A stretch of 64,000 nucleotides of DNA from JAMZMI01 sp049115715 (GCA_049115715.1 JAGDZQ010000009.1:13358-77357), one strand, 5' to 3'. Numbered from the stretch's first letter, positions 23,925-34,384 are shown. The notes: generated by a model from the letters alone, not told the origin. Made by a program: numbers and translations.

Positions 23925-25298
23925 TCAATTTGCTATTGCTATCAAAAGATCACTTTGAGTAATAATATGAACTTCATTTTTTTCATCCCTTACTAATAGT
24001 GCCCGGCTATCTTTGTTTATAAGTGACGACAATACATCAATTGTATTATCTAGCCCAACAAAAGTGAAGGGATCATCCATGATCTCCCCAACAGCCTTAT
24101 CTTTTACTTCAGGGTTTTCAAGAATGCTTTTCAGCACTTTAGTATCATTTAGGCTACCTACAAATTCATTATTGTCTACCACTGGTACCTGATCTATCCC
24201 GTGCTGATTCATTGACTGAATGGCATCACTAACGGAGGTTTTAATATCGATCGTTTGAAGTGAGCCTTTCCCATTTCTGTGCTGAATGATGTCTTTGGCC
24301 GACCCGAACTTTTGAGTCTCCTGAAACCCATGATCTTTCATCCAATTGTCGTTATATATCTTCCCCAGATAGCGAGTACCATGATCTGGTAGAATGATCA
24401 CCATCACATCATCTTCTTTAAGATTATCGCGTGCGTACTCAAGCGCACCAAATACTGCTGACCCACAAGACCATCCTACAAAAAGCCCCTCTTCACGAGA
24501 CAGCTTTCGAGTCATAATTGCGCCATCCTTATCGGTAACTTTTACGATATGATCCACCTGATCAAAATCAACATTCTTAGGAAGTATATCTTCGCCAATC
24601 CCCTCTGTCAAATATGGAAATACTTCCTTCTGATCAAATTCGCCTGTTTCTTTATATTTCTTAAAAACAGACCCATAGGTATCAATACCTACAGTCACTA
24701 CATCAGCATTCTGTTCTTTCAAATACTTTGAAGTTCCGCTAATGGTACCCCCAGTACCCATACCCGCTGCATAGTGAGTTATTTTCCCTTCCGTATCCTT
24801 CCAAATTTCCGGCCCTGTGGTTTCATAGTGCGCGGCTGTATTTGATACATTATCGTATTGATTTGGGTAGAAAGAATTAGGAATATCTCTATTCAGTTTT
24901 TGTGCAACTGAGTAGTACGAGCGAGGATCAGATGGTGGCACATTGGTAGGGCACACAATCACCTCTGCTCCCACTGCTCTCAATATATCGATCTTCTCCT
25001 GAGATTGCTTATCAGCCAGAGTGAAGATGCATTTATATCCTTTTGCTATTGCAACAAGTGCCAGGCCCATTCCTGTGTTTCCTGATGTCCCTTCTATGAT
25101 TGTCCCTCCGGGCTTTAAAACTCCTTCTTTCTCTGCATCTTCTATCATCTTGAGCGCTATTCTATCCTTAATCGAATTCCCAGGATTGAAGTATTCAACC
25201 TTGGCTAGAATGGTTCCTTTTATTCCCGATGTTACAGAATTGAGCTTTACAAGGGGTGTATTTCCTATAGTATCAATAAGAGAATTATAATAATGCAT
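23925..25298 (-). CDS. Cystathionine beta-synthase (PLP domain plus two CBS domains)
   Basis: Condenses serine and homocysteine to cystathionine, or releases sulfide from cysteine. The 457-aa protein has the fold-II PLP domain (1-320) with Lys44 in NPGNSIKDRIA, the EGTSGNTGMGLA loop and GTGGTISGTSKYL, then a tandem CBS pair (about 335-457; HGIDQVPVVDNNEFVGSLND, DDPFTFVGLDNT). The EVIVCPTNVPPSDPRSYYSVA segment is typical of true CBS enzymes rather than CysK. In yeast and mammals the CBS pair is regulatory and in mammals senses SAM. Single gene; a -7-like TACCTTTA lies 24 bases upstream. Confidence 0.88.
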   Translation of the reverse strand: MHYYNSLIDTIGNTPLVKLNSVTSGIKGTILAKVEYFNPGNSIKDRIALKMIEDAEKEGVLKPGGTIIEGTSGNTGMGLALVAIAKGYKCIFTLADKQSQEKIDILRAVGAEVIVCPTNVPPSDPRSYYSVAQKLNRDIPNSFYPNQYDNVSNTAAHYETTGPEIWKDTEGKITHYAAGMGTGGTISGTSKYLKEQNADVVTVGIDTYGSVFKKYKETGEFDQKEVFPYLTEGIGEDILPKNVDFDQVDHIVKVTDKDGAIMTRKLSREEGLFVGWSCGSAVFGALEYARDNLKEDDVMVIILPDHGTRYLGKIYNDNWMKDHGFQETQKFGSAKDIIQHRNGKGSLQTIDIKTSVSDAIQSMNQHGIDQVPVVDNNEFVGSLNDTKVLKSILENPEVKDKAVGEIMDDPFTFVGLDNTIDVLSSLINKDSRALLVRDEKNEVHIITQSDLLIAIAN

Positions 25299-25594
25299 TC
25301 GAAAGTATTTAATTACAGAATAAAGGTATCATAAATCATGACTACTGAACTCTAATGAGATTAGGAAAAAAACGTTCGCTTCTTTATCAGGTCAAATGAT
25401 AACCCTTCCAATTCTTTCTGCCTACACTTCAAAAATCAATTTGTCTCCAATTTTTAGATCGAAGCAAATACCAACTTAAAAATTATGAAACGATTGTTTT
25501 GAAAGACAAAAGCTGGTACAACTGTGATCGGCATTTGAAGTGCAGTCCTAAGAAAAGACAAACCAGAGTTCCAGATAAAATAACAGATCACATA

Positions 25595-26578
25595 TCACCA
25601 GTTCTGATGTACATATGTCCTTACATGTTTATCATAAATTTCCCTTACAGAATCCATTTGATCTTCCCTTAAATCAGGCATTTCGGCAGAAGTTATATTT
25701 GATCTAACCTGAGATGGTCTACTTGCTCCTGGAATAACAGTGCTTACCTCGCTAAACATCAATATCCACTTCAAAGCATAAGTATAAAGCTCATCCGTTT
25801 CGAAAAGTGACTTCAACTCGTTCACCGCTTTAAAACCTGCCTCAAGAGGAACACCTGAAAAAGTTTCTCCTTTATCAAATATTTCTCCATTGCGATTGAA
25901 GTTTCGATGATCTTCCTTATGAAAAACTCGATCCGGATCCATTTTCCCCGAAAGCAATCCACTAGCCAGAGGAACTCGCACGATAACCCCCACATCTCTG
26001 GACCTCAGCACTTTGAAACACTCATCCAAAGGCTTCTGCCTAAACATATTAAATATGATTTGGACTGATTCAATTACATCATATGATACAGCTTGAATAG
26101 CCTCCTCCACTTTTTCAACGCTTACCCCAAAGTGTCGCACTTTGCCAGATACCTTGATTTCTTCAAGTTTCTTAAATATCTCTTCTCGATAATACGTCTC
26201 AGTTGGAGGGCAATGAAGTTGTACAAGATCAAGGTATTCCAACCCTGTATTGATCAAAGCCTCATCCACATATTTTTCTAGTATCTCAGGAGTATAGCCT
26301 GCATCCACATGAGGACTTATTCTTCGACCCATTTTTGTTGCTATGTAAAGTTGATCCCTATTTACTCCTACATACTTACTCACCATACGCTCACTCTGCT
26401 GAGCGTCATAAACATCCGCGGTATCAAGAAAATTAACTCCTACTTCAAGTGCTTGTTCGATAATCTGAGATGCTGCAGATTCATCAAATTCTTGTCCCCA
26501 TCCGCCTCCTACTTGCCAGGTTCCAAGTGAAACTTCAGAGACCTTCAACTCTGTTTTTCCTAATCTTCTATATCGCAT
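25595..26578 (-). CDS. Aldo/keto reductase
   Basis: NAD(P)H-dependent oxidoreductase of the AKR (KefF/YhdN-like) superfamily, 327 aa. The TIM-barrel catalytic tetrad is visible: Asp in VNFLDTADVYDAQQSE, Tyr in VYD, Lys in YIATKMGR and His in LDLVQLHCPP; the C-terminal cofactor site is TVIPGASRPSQVRSNI. The start was set at the ATG of MRYRRLGKTELKVSEV (26576-26578); an upstream extension in the same frame lacks conservation. Substrate unknown. It is divergent from the LOG gene, with 84 bases between the two starts. Confidence 0.9.
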   Translation of the reverse strand: MRYRRLGKTELKVSEVSLGTWQVGGGWGQEFDESAASQIIEQALEVGVNFLDTADVYDAQQSERMVSKYVGVNRDQLYIATKMGRRISPHVDAGYTPEILEKYVDEALINTGLEYLDLVQLHCPPTETYYREEIFKKLEEIKVSGKVRHFGVSVEKVEEAIQAVSYDVIESVQIIFNMFRQKPLDECFKVLRSRDVGVIVRVPLASGLLSGKMDPDRVFHKEDHRNFNRNGEIFDKGETFSGVPLEAGFKAVNELKSLFETDELYTYALKWILMFSEVSTVIPGASRPSQVRSNITSAEMPDLREDQMDSVREIYDKHVRTYVHQNW

Positions 26579-26662
26579 AGTCAAGTAATTTTTCGATTTG
26601 TTAAAAATAAGTTCACCTGACATTCTACAAGAAATGCTTACTTTGAACTCTCAACGAAAGTA

Positions 26663-27208
26663 ATGGAAAATAAAACTTTAGCCGTTTTCTGCGGTTCCAA
26701 AAAAGGAAACAATCCTACTTATACCTCTGCAGCTATAGAACTTGCGAGGGAAATGGTAAATCGAAACATCAACCTCGTTTATGGAGGCGGAAAGGTCGGT
26801 TTGATGGGAGAAATAGCAAATGAAATAATGAAACTTGGGGGTCAGGTCTTTGGTGTCATTCCAGAGAAACTCATGCAAATGGAGGTGGGGCATTCTGAAA
26901 TTACAGATCTCAAAGTTGTAAAAACCATGCATGAAAGAAAGGCGCTTATGGCCGAAATGTCGGATGCATTCCTCGCCATCCCAGGTGGAATTGGCACGCT
27001 AGAAGAAATCATCGAAGTTTTTACCTGGCAGCAGATTGGCTATCATGAAAAACCTTGCGCTTTTTTAAATACAGCTAACTATTACCAAAACCTTTTTTCA
27101 TTTATTGACGGAATGGTAGATAATCAGTTTCTTGAACCTGAGCAGAGAGACAAACTCATTATCGAAGACTCTCCTGAAAAAATATTGTCCAGAATATTCG
27201 CTTCTTAA
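26663..27208 (+). CDS. LOG-family phosphoribohydrolase (TIGR00730)
   Basis: Predicted to hydrolyse nucleoside 5'-monophosphates (cytokinin-type or AMP/related) to base and ribose 5-phosphate. The 181-aa protein carries the lysine-decarboxylase-like motif PGGIGTLEEIIEVFTW and the upstream GGGKVGLMGEIA loop, both diagnostic of the family. Full length. The old name lysine decarboxylase is wrong for this family. Function in this organism may be nucleotide salvage or signalling. Confidence 0.93.
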   Translation: MENKTLAVFCGSKKGNNPTYTSAAIELAREMVNRNINLVYGGGKVGLMGEIANEIMKLGGQVFGVIPEKLMQMEVGHSEITDLKVVKTMHERKALMAEMSDAFLAIPGGIGTLEEIIEVFTWQQIGYHEKPCAFLNTANYYQNLFSFIDGMVDNQFLEPEQRDKLIIEDSPEKILSRIFAS

Positions 27209-27344
27209 AGCTGGTAATAAATTTGATATAGATTGTTAAATCGTTATATTCAATAATATTAAATAGTTCACCTTGTCTTAATCTTTATTTAATCTTTGAC
27301 TAATTTGCTTTTCAAATCAATAAGAGAAAAGGAATTTGTCAACG

Positions 27345-27461
27345 GTGAAAAAGCACAAGTACAGCTGGAATAACTTCTTCATTGGTCTCGAGGTAATTAT
27401 TTTCCTTTTATTCCTTTTATTCATCGTCCTTAACAGCATTTTCCATTTTATAGGTTATTGA
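27345..27461 (+). CDS. Possible small membrane peptide, 38 aa, GTG start
   Basis: A short frame MKKHKYSWNNFFIGLE then a hydrophobic helix ending FIGY. GTG start, with AAAAGGAA about eight bases before it as a possible ribosome site. It lies 64 bases before the sensor kinase start in an otherwise empty stretch of 317 bases. One transmembrane helix with a basic N terminus. No family; could be chance. Confidence 0.3.
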   Translation: MKKHKYSWNNFFIGLEVIIFLLFLLFIVLNSIFHFIGY

Positions 27462-27525
27462 AATCCCAATATGTACCTATATTGAACGAAGATTTTTAGA
27501 ACCCGCCAGGTAAAAAATTGATTAG

Positions 27526-29850
27526 GTGTTGCAAAAGTTATCTCTGTTCATTCTACTAATTTTATTTTTATTCAAGGGGTATACTCAATCTATTACTTCC
27601 GCAACTATAACCATCGACAATAGTGTCAATGAAGTAAAACTCGATGGAGAATGGGAGTACTATGAGAATCAGATTATTGTTTCTGGTAATTTTGATAACT
27701 ACACTCCTCAATTCTTAAACTTTCCAGAAACATGGGAAAAGGCAGAAGCCTTTGCGACTTATAGATTGCAAATTGTTCTTAATCCTGAAAAAAAATGGGC
27801 AATCAATACACCTCCACTCTTCGGTGCATATGAATGCTATCTAAATGGTGAATTAATTTCTTATAATGGAACAGTAGGAACAACAAAGGAGACAAATTTT
27901 CCCGTATGGAAACAATGTACTGTGTCTTTGGAAAGATCGATACTTAGAGACACAAACGAGCTGGTCTTACACATTGCCAATTTCCGGCATAGTCGAGGTG
28001 GCCCAGTTGAAAGCATCGTTCTTGGAGATCAGGAAGAACTCATTCACAGAAAACAACTCATAGACAATTTTGACTCCTTTTTGGCAGGCGCTCTGATAAT
28101 GGGAGGTTTGTTCTTTCTTGGACTGTTTCTATTCGGTCGCCAGCAGAAAAACATTCTTTACTTCTCATTATTCTGCATTGCGTTCTCTTATTACATAATT
28201 GGAAGTGGAAACTATGTTCTAGTTGGGCTTTTTCCTGGTTTTCCCTGGTGGCTTGCCTCCAGACTTGAATATGCCTCGATATACGTTTTCGTTATTTTCC
28301 TAATCAAGTTTTACGAGCATACTTATCCAAACGAAATACCTAAATTTATTACCAAACCTTTTGCGTTCTTATCTCTCATATTTCTTGGTCTTGCAGTCGC
28401 TACTCCGCTATCGATTTTTAGTTTTCTTCATCCATACTATCTCTACGCCAATATTCTTCTGCTTTTTGTAGGAGTCTATACTCAAATACTTGCCGCGATA
28501 AGAAAAAGACCGGGAGTACTTTATTCACTTATAAGTTCATCGGTGCTTTTGGCTGTTCTTTTGTTGAGGGTGCTTGCTGTCTTAGGAATATATGCACCTC
28601 CTACTTTCGTCGTACCTCTAGGGTACATGTTTTTCTTTTTTCTTAATTCCCTTACGCTTTCGCAGCAATTTGCTCTCAATTGGTCCAGAGCCAAGGAGGA
28701 TGCCGAAGCTTCACTCAGAGCCAAATCAGAATTCCTCTCGATTATGTCTCATGAAATCAGAACCCCGATGAATGCCGTAATTGGGATGGCACATCACCTC
28801 TTAATGACTCAACCTAGAAAAGATCAAAAAGAAACAATAAACAATCTCAAATTCGCTTCTGAGAACCTCCTTGGCTTAATCAATAACATATTGGATTTTA
28901 ATAAAATCGAGGCTGGAAAAATTGAGTTCTCTGAAAACAGCTTCGACCTGGACGAACTCTGTGAAAATGTAGCCTCTGGCTACACACAACAATCCATACT
29001 GCGCGGAAACGAACTTAGATATGAATGCAAAAGTGAGATTCCGCTCTATATTAAAAGTGACAGAACTAAGCTTTCTCAAATCTTGTCTAACCTTATCAGC
29101 AACGCAGTTAAGTTTACTGAAGACGGTAAAATCCAACTAACTGTTGAAGCAAAGTCATATACAGACAAAGAGGTGGTCATCGCTTTCACCGTATCGGATA
29201 CTGGAATAGGCATAGAGCAAAACAAGCTTAATCACATCTTTGACAGCTTCAATCAGGCAAATGCGGACATCCACGACGTATATGGAGGAACTGGACTTGG
29301 ACTATCTATCACAAAAAAACTTTTAGAAATCAGAGGAGTAGACATCCATGTTAAAAGCGAAGTAGGTGTCGGTTCTACATTCCATTTTGAGCAAAAATTC
29401 CCGAGAACTAAAAAAGTAAAAGCGACAAAAGCAGAAACGCAAAATTTGGTAAATCCAGATATGTTTCTAAACGACTACCATATCATGCTGGTAGAAGATA
29501 ACAGTATGAATGTGCTGGTTGCCAAAAAATACATCGCAAACTGGGGTGCCAAGTGCACACTCGCTAAAAATGGTCAGGAAGCAATTGACCTATATGATGA
29601 TGACGAGATAGATGCGATCTTGATGGACATTCAGATGCCCGTAATGGATGGATATGAAGCCACTGTTAGATTAAGGAAAATGGGTGTATCAACTCCAATC
29701 ATTGCCCTTACTGCTGCTGCATCAGAAGATATCACATCCAAAGCTAATGCTGTTGGTATGGACAATTTTGTCATCAAACCGTATCATCCAGATGAGCTAT
29801 TTCAAAAGCTACGAGCACTATTGAAAGACAGGCCTAAATCGAGCTATTGA
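27526..29850 (+). CDS. Hybrid sensor histidine kinase with 7TMR-DISM sensor and receiver
   Basis: A 774-aa membrane protein. Signal-like helix (1-20), an extracellular beta-sandwich of about 30-180 (VKLDGEWEYY, YRLQIVLNPEKKW), seven transmembrane helices about 190-390 (7TM-DISM), HisKA with phospho-acceptor His409 in SIMSHEIRTPMNAVIGMAHHL, HATPase_c with NLISNAVKFTEDGKI, VSDTGIGIEQ and GGTGLGLSITKKL, and a C-terminal receiver with Asp701 in ILMDIQMPVMDGYEA and the Lys in VIKPYHP. The start codon is GTG at 27526, or TTG one codon later; no ATG fits. DISM sensors often detect carbohydrates. No output regulator is adjacent, so the partner is unknown. Confidence 0.9.
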   Translation: MLQKLSLFILLILFLFKGYTQSITSATITIDNSVNEVKLDGEWEYYENQIIVSGNFDNYTPQFLNFPETWEKAEAFATYRLQIVLNPEKKWAINTPPLFGAYECYLNGELISYNGTVGTTKETNFPVWKQCTVSLERSILRDTNELVLHIANFRHSRGGPVESIVLGDQEELIHRKQLIDNFDSFLAGALIMGGLFFLGLFLFGRQQKNILYFSLFCIAFSYYIIGSGNYVLVGLFPGFPWWLASRLEYASIYVFVIFLIKFYEHTYPNEIPKFITKPFAFLSLIFLGLAVATPLSIFSFLHPYYLYANILLLFVGVYTQILAAIRKRPGVLYSLISSSVLLAVLLLRVLAVLGIYAPPTFVVPLGYMFFFFLNSLTLSQQFALNWSRAKEDAEASLRAKSEFLSIMSHEIRTPMNAVIGMAHHLLMTQPRKDQKETINNLKFASENLLGLINNILDFNKIEAGKIEFSENSFDLDELCENVASGYTQQSILRGNELRYECKSEIPLYIKSDRTKLSQILSNLISNAVKFTEDGKIQLTVEAKSYTDKEVVIAFTVSDTGIGIEQNKLNHIFDSFNQANADIHDVYGGTGLGLSITKKLLEIRGVDIHVKSEVGVGSTFHFEQKFPRTKKVKATKAETQNLVNPDMFLNDYHIMLVEDNSMNVLVAKKYIANWGAKCTLAKNGQEAIDLYDDDEIDAILMDIQMPVMDGYEATVRLRKMGVSTPIIALTAAASEDITSKANAVGMDNFVIKPYHPDELFQKLRALLKDRPKSSY

Positions 29851-29872
29851 AAATTACCACATGCTCAAAAAC

Positions 29873-29893
29873 TGAAGTGAACTTCATTTTTTT
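29873..29893 (+). terminator. Weak intrinsic terminator after the sensor kinase
   Basis: Short stem TGAAG/CTTCA with a four-base loop (29873-29886), then seven T. Stem is small, so termination may be partial. Confidence 0.45.
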
Positions 29894-29990
29894 AAGGTAA
29901 AATTTGTTCTTAAAATTCATTCGCGTTAAAACTATCACGAGTTAACCAAATAACTTTTCGGGCATAGGATGCTAACAACAAATGCTTTTT

Positions 29991-29998
29991 TAGATTTG
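29991..29998 (+). promoter_or_regulatory. Exact -7 box TAGATTTG just before the helicase start
   Basis: Matches the Bacteroidota TAnnTTTG consensus exactly and ends four bases before the ATG of the UvrD/PcrA gene. No good -33 TTTG at 17-23 bases upstream. If used, transcription would begin on or next to the start codon, giving a leaderless message. Confidence 0.4.
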
Positions 29999-30002
29999 CC
30001 GG

Positions 30003-32276
30003 ATGGCAAGCGATGAACAAGCTCTTTATCTTCAGGAACTAAACGAACCACAACACGAAGGGGTAGTAAATACAGAAGGTCCCACCATGCTCATTGCAGG
30101 GGCTGGATCTGGAAAAACAAGAGTGCTTACCTACAGGATCGTTCATTTGATCAGACAACACAATGTAGACCCATTCAACATCATGGCACTGACCTTTACC
30201 AACAAGGCTGCCAAGGAAATGCGTCATAGAATCGAGTCTATCGTAGGCAATGATGCAAAGAATCTCTGGATGGGTACTTTTCACTCTGTGTTTGCAAGAA
30301 TTCTGCGATCAGAAGCACACCATCTTGGATTTCCAAGCAACTTCACTATCTACGACACAGATGACTCCAAAACTCTGATCAAGCAGATCGTTAAGGGCAT
30401 GAATCTCGACGATAAGTTGTATAAGCCAAATATCGTCTACAATCGAATATCTGCTGCTAAGAACAGATTGGTTTCTTGGGAACAGTATCTGAAAGACCCG
30501 ATTTACGCAGAAGATGACTCTGCTAATAAAAGGCCCGATATGGGCAAAATCTATAAGGCATATGTTTTGAGATGTTATCAAGCCGATGCGATGGATTTTG
30601 ATGATCTTCTTTATCAAACCAATATTCTTTTTAGAGACCATCTGGATGTACTTAATAAGTATCAGCAGCGCTTTCATTACCTGTTGATCGACGAGTTTCA
30701 GGATACTAACATGTCGCAGTATGTCATTGCGCGAAAGCTCGCGGCGGTAAGACAAAACATAGCTGTGGTGGGAGATGACGCACAAAGCATCTACGCTTTT
30801 AGGGGTGCAGACATTCAAAACATACTCAACTTTGAAAGGGACTATCCAGATCTAAGGATTATAAAATTGGAGCAAAACTATCGCTCCACCAAGACCATAG
30901 TAGAAGCAGCAAACTCTGTCATCGGCAAGAATACTGCACAGCTTAAAAAGAGTGTCTGGACCAACAATCAGGATGGGGAACTGATTGACTTAATAAAGGC
31001 AACTTCAGACAATGAGGAGGGCAAGCTGATAGCTTCCTCAATTTTCGAAACGAAAATGATGCATCAAAATAGCAACAACGAGTTTGCTATTTTATACAGA
31101 ACCAATAGCCAGTCCAGAGCGATGGAGGAAGCTCTGAGAAGAAATAACCTTAAATACAGAGTAGTCGGTGGACTTTCGTTTTATCAAAGAAAGGAAATCA
31201 AAGATCTGGTCGCCTATCTCAGATACATAGTCAATCCGAACGATGAGCAGGCTATGCGACGTATCATCAACCTTCCTAAAAGAGGTATTGGTCCTGGCAC
31301 GATCGAAAAACTGGTAGTCGCTGCAAGCGAGCAAGAAAAGCCTCTTGGAGAGATTTTGGATCGTGCTTCTCAATATGTAGGAGGCAGAGGTGGTACGCAG
31401 GTCGAGGCATTTGCTGCTTTGATCAAAAGCTTTAGGTTGACAAATGAGAAAAAGGACGCCTATGATACGGCCGCACATGTTGCTAAAACCTCAGGTCTCC
31501 TCAAAGAACTCTATGAAGACAAAACCATAGAAGGTCTTAGCCGATATGAAAACGTGCAGGAACTCCTCAATGCCGTAAAAGAATTCACTGATGATACCGA
31601 GAGGGAAGACAAATCTCTGAGTTCATTTCTACAAGAGGTCACGCTCTTAACCGATGAAGATAGATCAGAAAATCCTGATGATGCCATCACCCTGATGACC
31701 ATCCATATGTCCAAGGGTTTAGAGTTTAACTACGTGTACATTGTTGGACTTGAAGAAGAATTGTTTCCTTCTCAAATGATGCTAAGTAGCCGGGCAGATC
31801 TAGAAGAAGAAAGACGACTGTTTTATGTGGCAATCACCAGAGCCAAGCAAAAGCTACACCTTAGCTATGCCCTGAATCGCTACAGATTCGGAACGCTCAG
31901 AAACTGTGAACCAAGTCGTTTTTTAGAAGAAGTAGATGCCAGGTATATCAAGGTAAATAAGAAGTTTTCGACTTCAGCTCCTTTATCTTCTGCGGATAGT
32001 TATATCACCAAGAACTTTGTCAATAATCTTAAGAAAGACAAGTCCAATCGAAAGTTTGCTTCCCCTAAGCCCCACAAGCCTACCGCTGATTTCAAACCAT
32101 CAGATACTTCAGTACTTATCGTTGGAAACAAAGTGGAACATCCCAAATTTGGATATGGGCTTGTAAGTCACATCGATGAGGATGGAGCCAATAGAAAAGC
32201 CAAGGTAGATTTTGAGAAAGCTGGAGAGAAAACGTTGCTTCTCAGTTTTGCAAAGCTGAGAATAGTGGAAGATTAA
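30003..32276 (+). CDS. UvrD/PcrA-type ATP-dependent DNA helicase
   Basis: Superfamily 1A 3'-5' DNA helicase for repair or replication. The 757-aa protein holds the ordered motifs: Q motif LNEPQHEGV, Walker A IAGAGSGKTRVL (motif I), LTFTNKAAKEM (Ia), LLIDEFQDTN (II), VVGDDAQSIYAFRGAD (III), KLEQNYRSTKTI (IV), ITLMTIHMSKGLEFNYVYIVG (V) and EEERRLFYVAITRAKQKL (VI). The C terminus ends in a Tudor-like segment (HPKFGYGLVSHIDED...VDFEKAGEKTLLLSFAKLRI) typical of PcrA. Which of UvrD, PcrA or Rep it equals is uncertain; PcrA is favoured by the C-terminal domain. Confidence 0.94.
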   Translation: MASDEQALYLQELNEPQHEGVVNTEGPTMLIAGAGSGKTRVLTYRIVHLIRQHNVDPFNIMALTFTNKAAKEMRHRIESIVGNDAKNLWMGTFHSVFARILRSEAHHLGFPSNFTIYDTDDSKTLIKQIVKGMNLDDKLYKPNIVYNRISAAKNRLVSWEQYLKDPIYAEDDSANKRPDMGKIYKAYVLRCYQADAMDFDDLLYQTNILFRDHLDVLNKYQQRFHYLLIDEFQDTNMSQYVIARKLAAVRQNIAVVGDDAQSIYAFRGADIQNILNFERDYPDLRIIKLEQNYRSTKTIVEAANSVIGKNTAQLKKSVWTNNQDGELIDLIKATSDNEEGKLIASSIFETKMMHQNSNNEFAILYRTNSQSRAMEEALRRNNLKYRVVGGLSFYQRKEIKDLVAYLRYIVNPNDEQAMRRIINLPKRGIGPGTIEKLVVAASEQEKPLGEILDRASQYVGGRGGTQVEAFAALIKSFRLTNEKKDAYDTAAHVAKTSGLLKELYEDKTIEGLSRYENVQELLNAVKEFTDDTEREDKSLSSFLQEVTLLTDEDRSENPDDAITLMTIHMSKGLEFNYVYIVGLEEELFPSQMMLSSRADLEEERRLFYVAITRAKQKLHLSYALNRYRFGTLRNCEPSRFLEEVDARYIKVNKKFSTSAPLSSADSYITKNFVNNLKKDKSNRKFASPKPHKPTADFKPSDTSVLIVGNKVEHPKFGYGLVSHIDEDGANRKAKVDFEKAGEKTLLLSFAKLRIVED

Positions 32277-32428
32277 TGTTTTCACAGCACACTCACTCAC
32301 CTTAAACATTAATAATTTCAATAAATCAAACAATAAAAGAGATATCATTCAATAATTTATTTAAATCATTGAAATTATAGCAACAATTTGACTTAATATT
32401 GCGAATAATCATCTTTTGGTTTTCATAA

Positions 32429-34384
32429 ATGTTGGCCCTACCCGAATCCGATATACTTTCATCCATTTACGAGGATGCTCATGAGATTTTTCTCAACAAA
32501 GGAGACATCTTAACAGAACAATTCGCAAAAGCAGATTACTTCTATTTTCTACTCGAAGGAGAGATAAGTTTTTATCTAAATGTTGAAGAAGGTCATGAAG
32601 AACTTCAGGTAGGAAAAACAACTGAAAAGTACACACCCATAGGATGGAGTGGCTTGATTTCTCCAAATCGGTACGCAACTACAGTTAGGGTTTCATCTGA
32701 GAAAGCAAAGCTTCTGTGCTGGGAGTTTTCTTCTCTTGCGGAAAGATTACTTGATAACAAGCTTAGCAATGAGCTAATCAAAATAATTTGCTCGAGATGT
32801 ACATTCTTGATTCGAGAGGCCATCGATCTTCTAAGTTCTTTCACACCCAAAGTCAACGATTACCAATCTCTTGTTTCACTTGAGGAATTCCAAAATACAC
32901 GATTACCAGAGGAGCAAGACATTGTCCAGTTTCTCCGAAAGTCGCCTTTCTTCGAAAAATTTGAAGAAGAGCAAATAGATTTTCTGGCACGACATGTAGA
33001 GAGGCGTCAGTTTAGAACAAAGGATATTGTATACGAACAAGACAATCAGATTGATGGAATCTATATTCTGGTATCAGGCAAAATCACCTTTACCTATAAA
33101 GACAATAGCGGCAAAATCATAGGGTTCAGAAACCTGAATACTCCAGGCTTCATGGTGGGCTGGACAGCATCTGTAGGAGCCAAAACGCTTATGACAGCAA
33201 CTACGCTGCAAGAGTCTGTACTCTATTTCATTCCAACAAAGGCAATAGCCTGGATCATGAAAGGCGATCCTGTTTTTGCAAGGGAATTTCACTATAGATT
33301 ACTCTGGCTCATCGGGCATCAGCTTCAGGCGATTAGAGCACGATTTATTTCTCTAAAATTCAACAGGGAAATCATTGCCATTAACAACCTCATCGAGCAA
33401 AACAGCACTAATCTCGATCTTTGGTCCCCATTGCATAAAGTACCTCATCTGCTTCAAAATAAGCTCACAATAGAGAACGCCATTACAATACTTGGCAACT
33501 TAAGAGAAAATGGAGATGCTCTGGAAAGAAACATCTCATCGCTATGTCTTGATACGATTAGTGAAGTATCAAAAGAGCTAAAATTCTACAAAGGGCTTGT
33601 AAACGTTTTTCAGTCTGTGGTAAAGGCTCCAGCTGAACTCCCACCCTTGGGGGTTCGAAAAATCTGTGCTGAAAAGTTCAACGATGTTTTCGAAAACGCT
33701 TCAATGATCATTTCGGGAAGAGAAAATCTCCCTGAAGAACCTGGGCACATTTTCATCTACAACCATTTAAGAAATCACGAATACAACACCCTCCCTAACA
33801 ATTTCCAGATCACGCTAGACTCGCACTTAATAAGCTCAGAAATCATCTATAAAAAATATGATGATCCGGGGATTAGAATCGTAAGGATAGGCCGTGGAGG
33901 AGAATACGCTCATCAGGACTACTATCAAAGATTAGGTCATATAGATGTTTACACAAATGAGTCTGATCCAAAGACCAATACGCCTGAATATAGAGAGCAA
34001 AAAAGAAAAGAGTTCTACGATATTGCACAAGGGTATTTAAAGAAAAAAATCAATCTGCTAATTAGTCCCGAGGGAACCTCTTATGGTACAGAAGAGTCTC
34101 CTGGACCGTTTAAATCTGGCGCTTTCCGCTTGGCGTTAAGTGCCAATCCTGAACCATTGATTGTTCCTATTTCTATAGCTAATTTTGACAAGCGGGTCAG
34201 AAAAAACACCTTCTCAGTGGTTATCAACAAACCATTCAAGGTTAGTCAATACATACAAGATCCCAATGACAAGCTGGCTATGAAAACATTTTTGAAAGAG
34301 CTTCAAAAGAAATTCGGAGAGTACGTAAGTGTTGCGATTGATCAAGGGACTGAAAAATATAAAAGTGAAAAGCATGGAGAATGA
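32429..34384 (+). CDS. Fusion of two cyclic-nucleotide-binding domains and a PlsC-like acyltransferase
   Basis: A 651-aa protein with no signal peptide or membrane helices. Domain 1, about 15-120: cNMP-type beta barrel (EIFLNKGDILTEQFAKADYFYFLLEGEISF). Domain 2, about 155-285: second barrel (IVYEQDNQIDGIYILVSGKITF). A helical linker follows (about 290-400). Domain 3, about 415-630: acyltransferase of the PlsC group with FIYNHLRNHEYN in place of canonical NHxxxxD, VRIGRGGEY, and LISPEGTSYG (the EGTR-like motif). The acyl-chain substrate is unknown. The cAMP-pocket arginine-glutamate motif is not clearly preserved, so ligand binding is unproved. The next gene, an SGNH hydrolase, overlaps its end by 11 bases. 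Confidence 0.72.
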   Translation: MLALPESDILSSIYEDAHEIFLNKGDILTEQFAKADYFYFLLEGEISFYLNVEEGHEELQVGKTTEKYTPIGWSGLISPNRYATTVRVSSEKAKLLCWEFSSLAERLLDNKLSNELIKIICSRCTFLIREAIDLLSSFTPKVNDYQSLVSLEEFQNTRLPEEQDIVQFLRKSPFFEKFEEEQIDFLARHVERRQFRTKDIVYEQDNQIDGIYILVSGKITFTYKDNSGKIIGFRNLNTPGFMVGWTASVGAKTLMTATTLQESVLYFIPTKAIAWIMKGDPVFAREFHYRLLWLIGHQLQAIRARFISLKFNREIIAINNLIEQNSTNLDLWSPLHKVPHLLQNKLTIENAITILGNLRENGDALERNISSLCLDTISEVSKELKFYKGLVNVFQSVVKAPAELPPLGVRKICAEKFNDVFENASMIISGRENLPEEPGHIFIYNHLRNHEYNTLPNNFQITLDSHLISSEIIYKKYDDPGIRIVRIGRGGEYAHQDYYQRLGHIDVYTNESDPKTNTPEYREQKRKEFYDIAQGYLKKKINLLISPEGTSYGTEESPGPFKSGAFRLALSANPEPLIVPISIANFDKRVRKNTFSVVINKPFKVSQYIQDPNDKLAMKTFLKELQKKFGEYVSVAIDQGTEKYKSEKHGE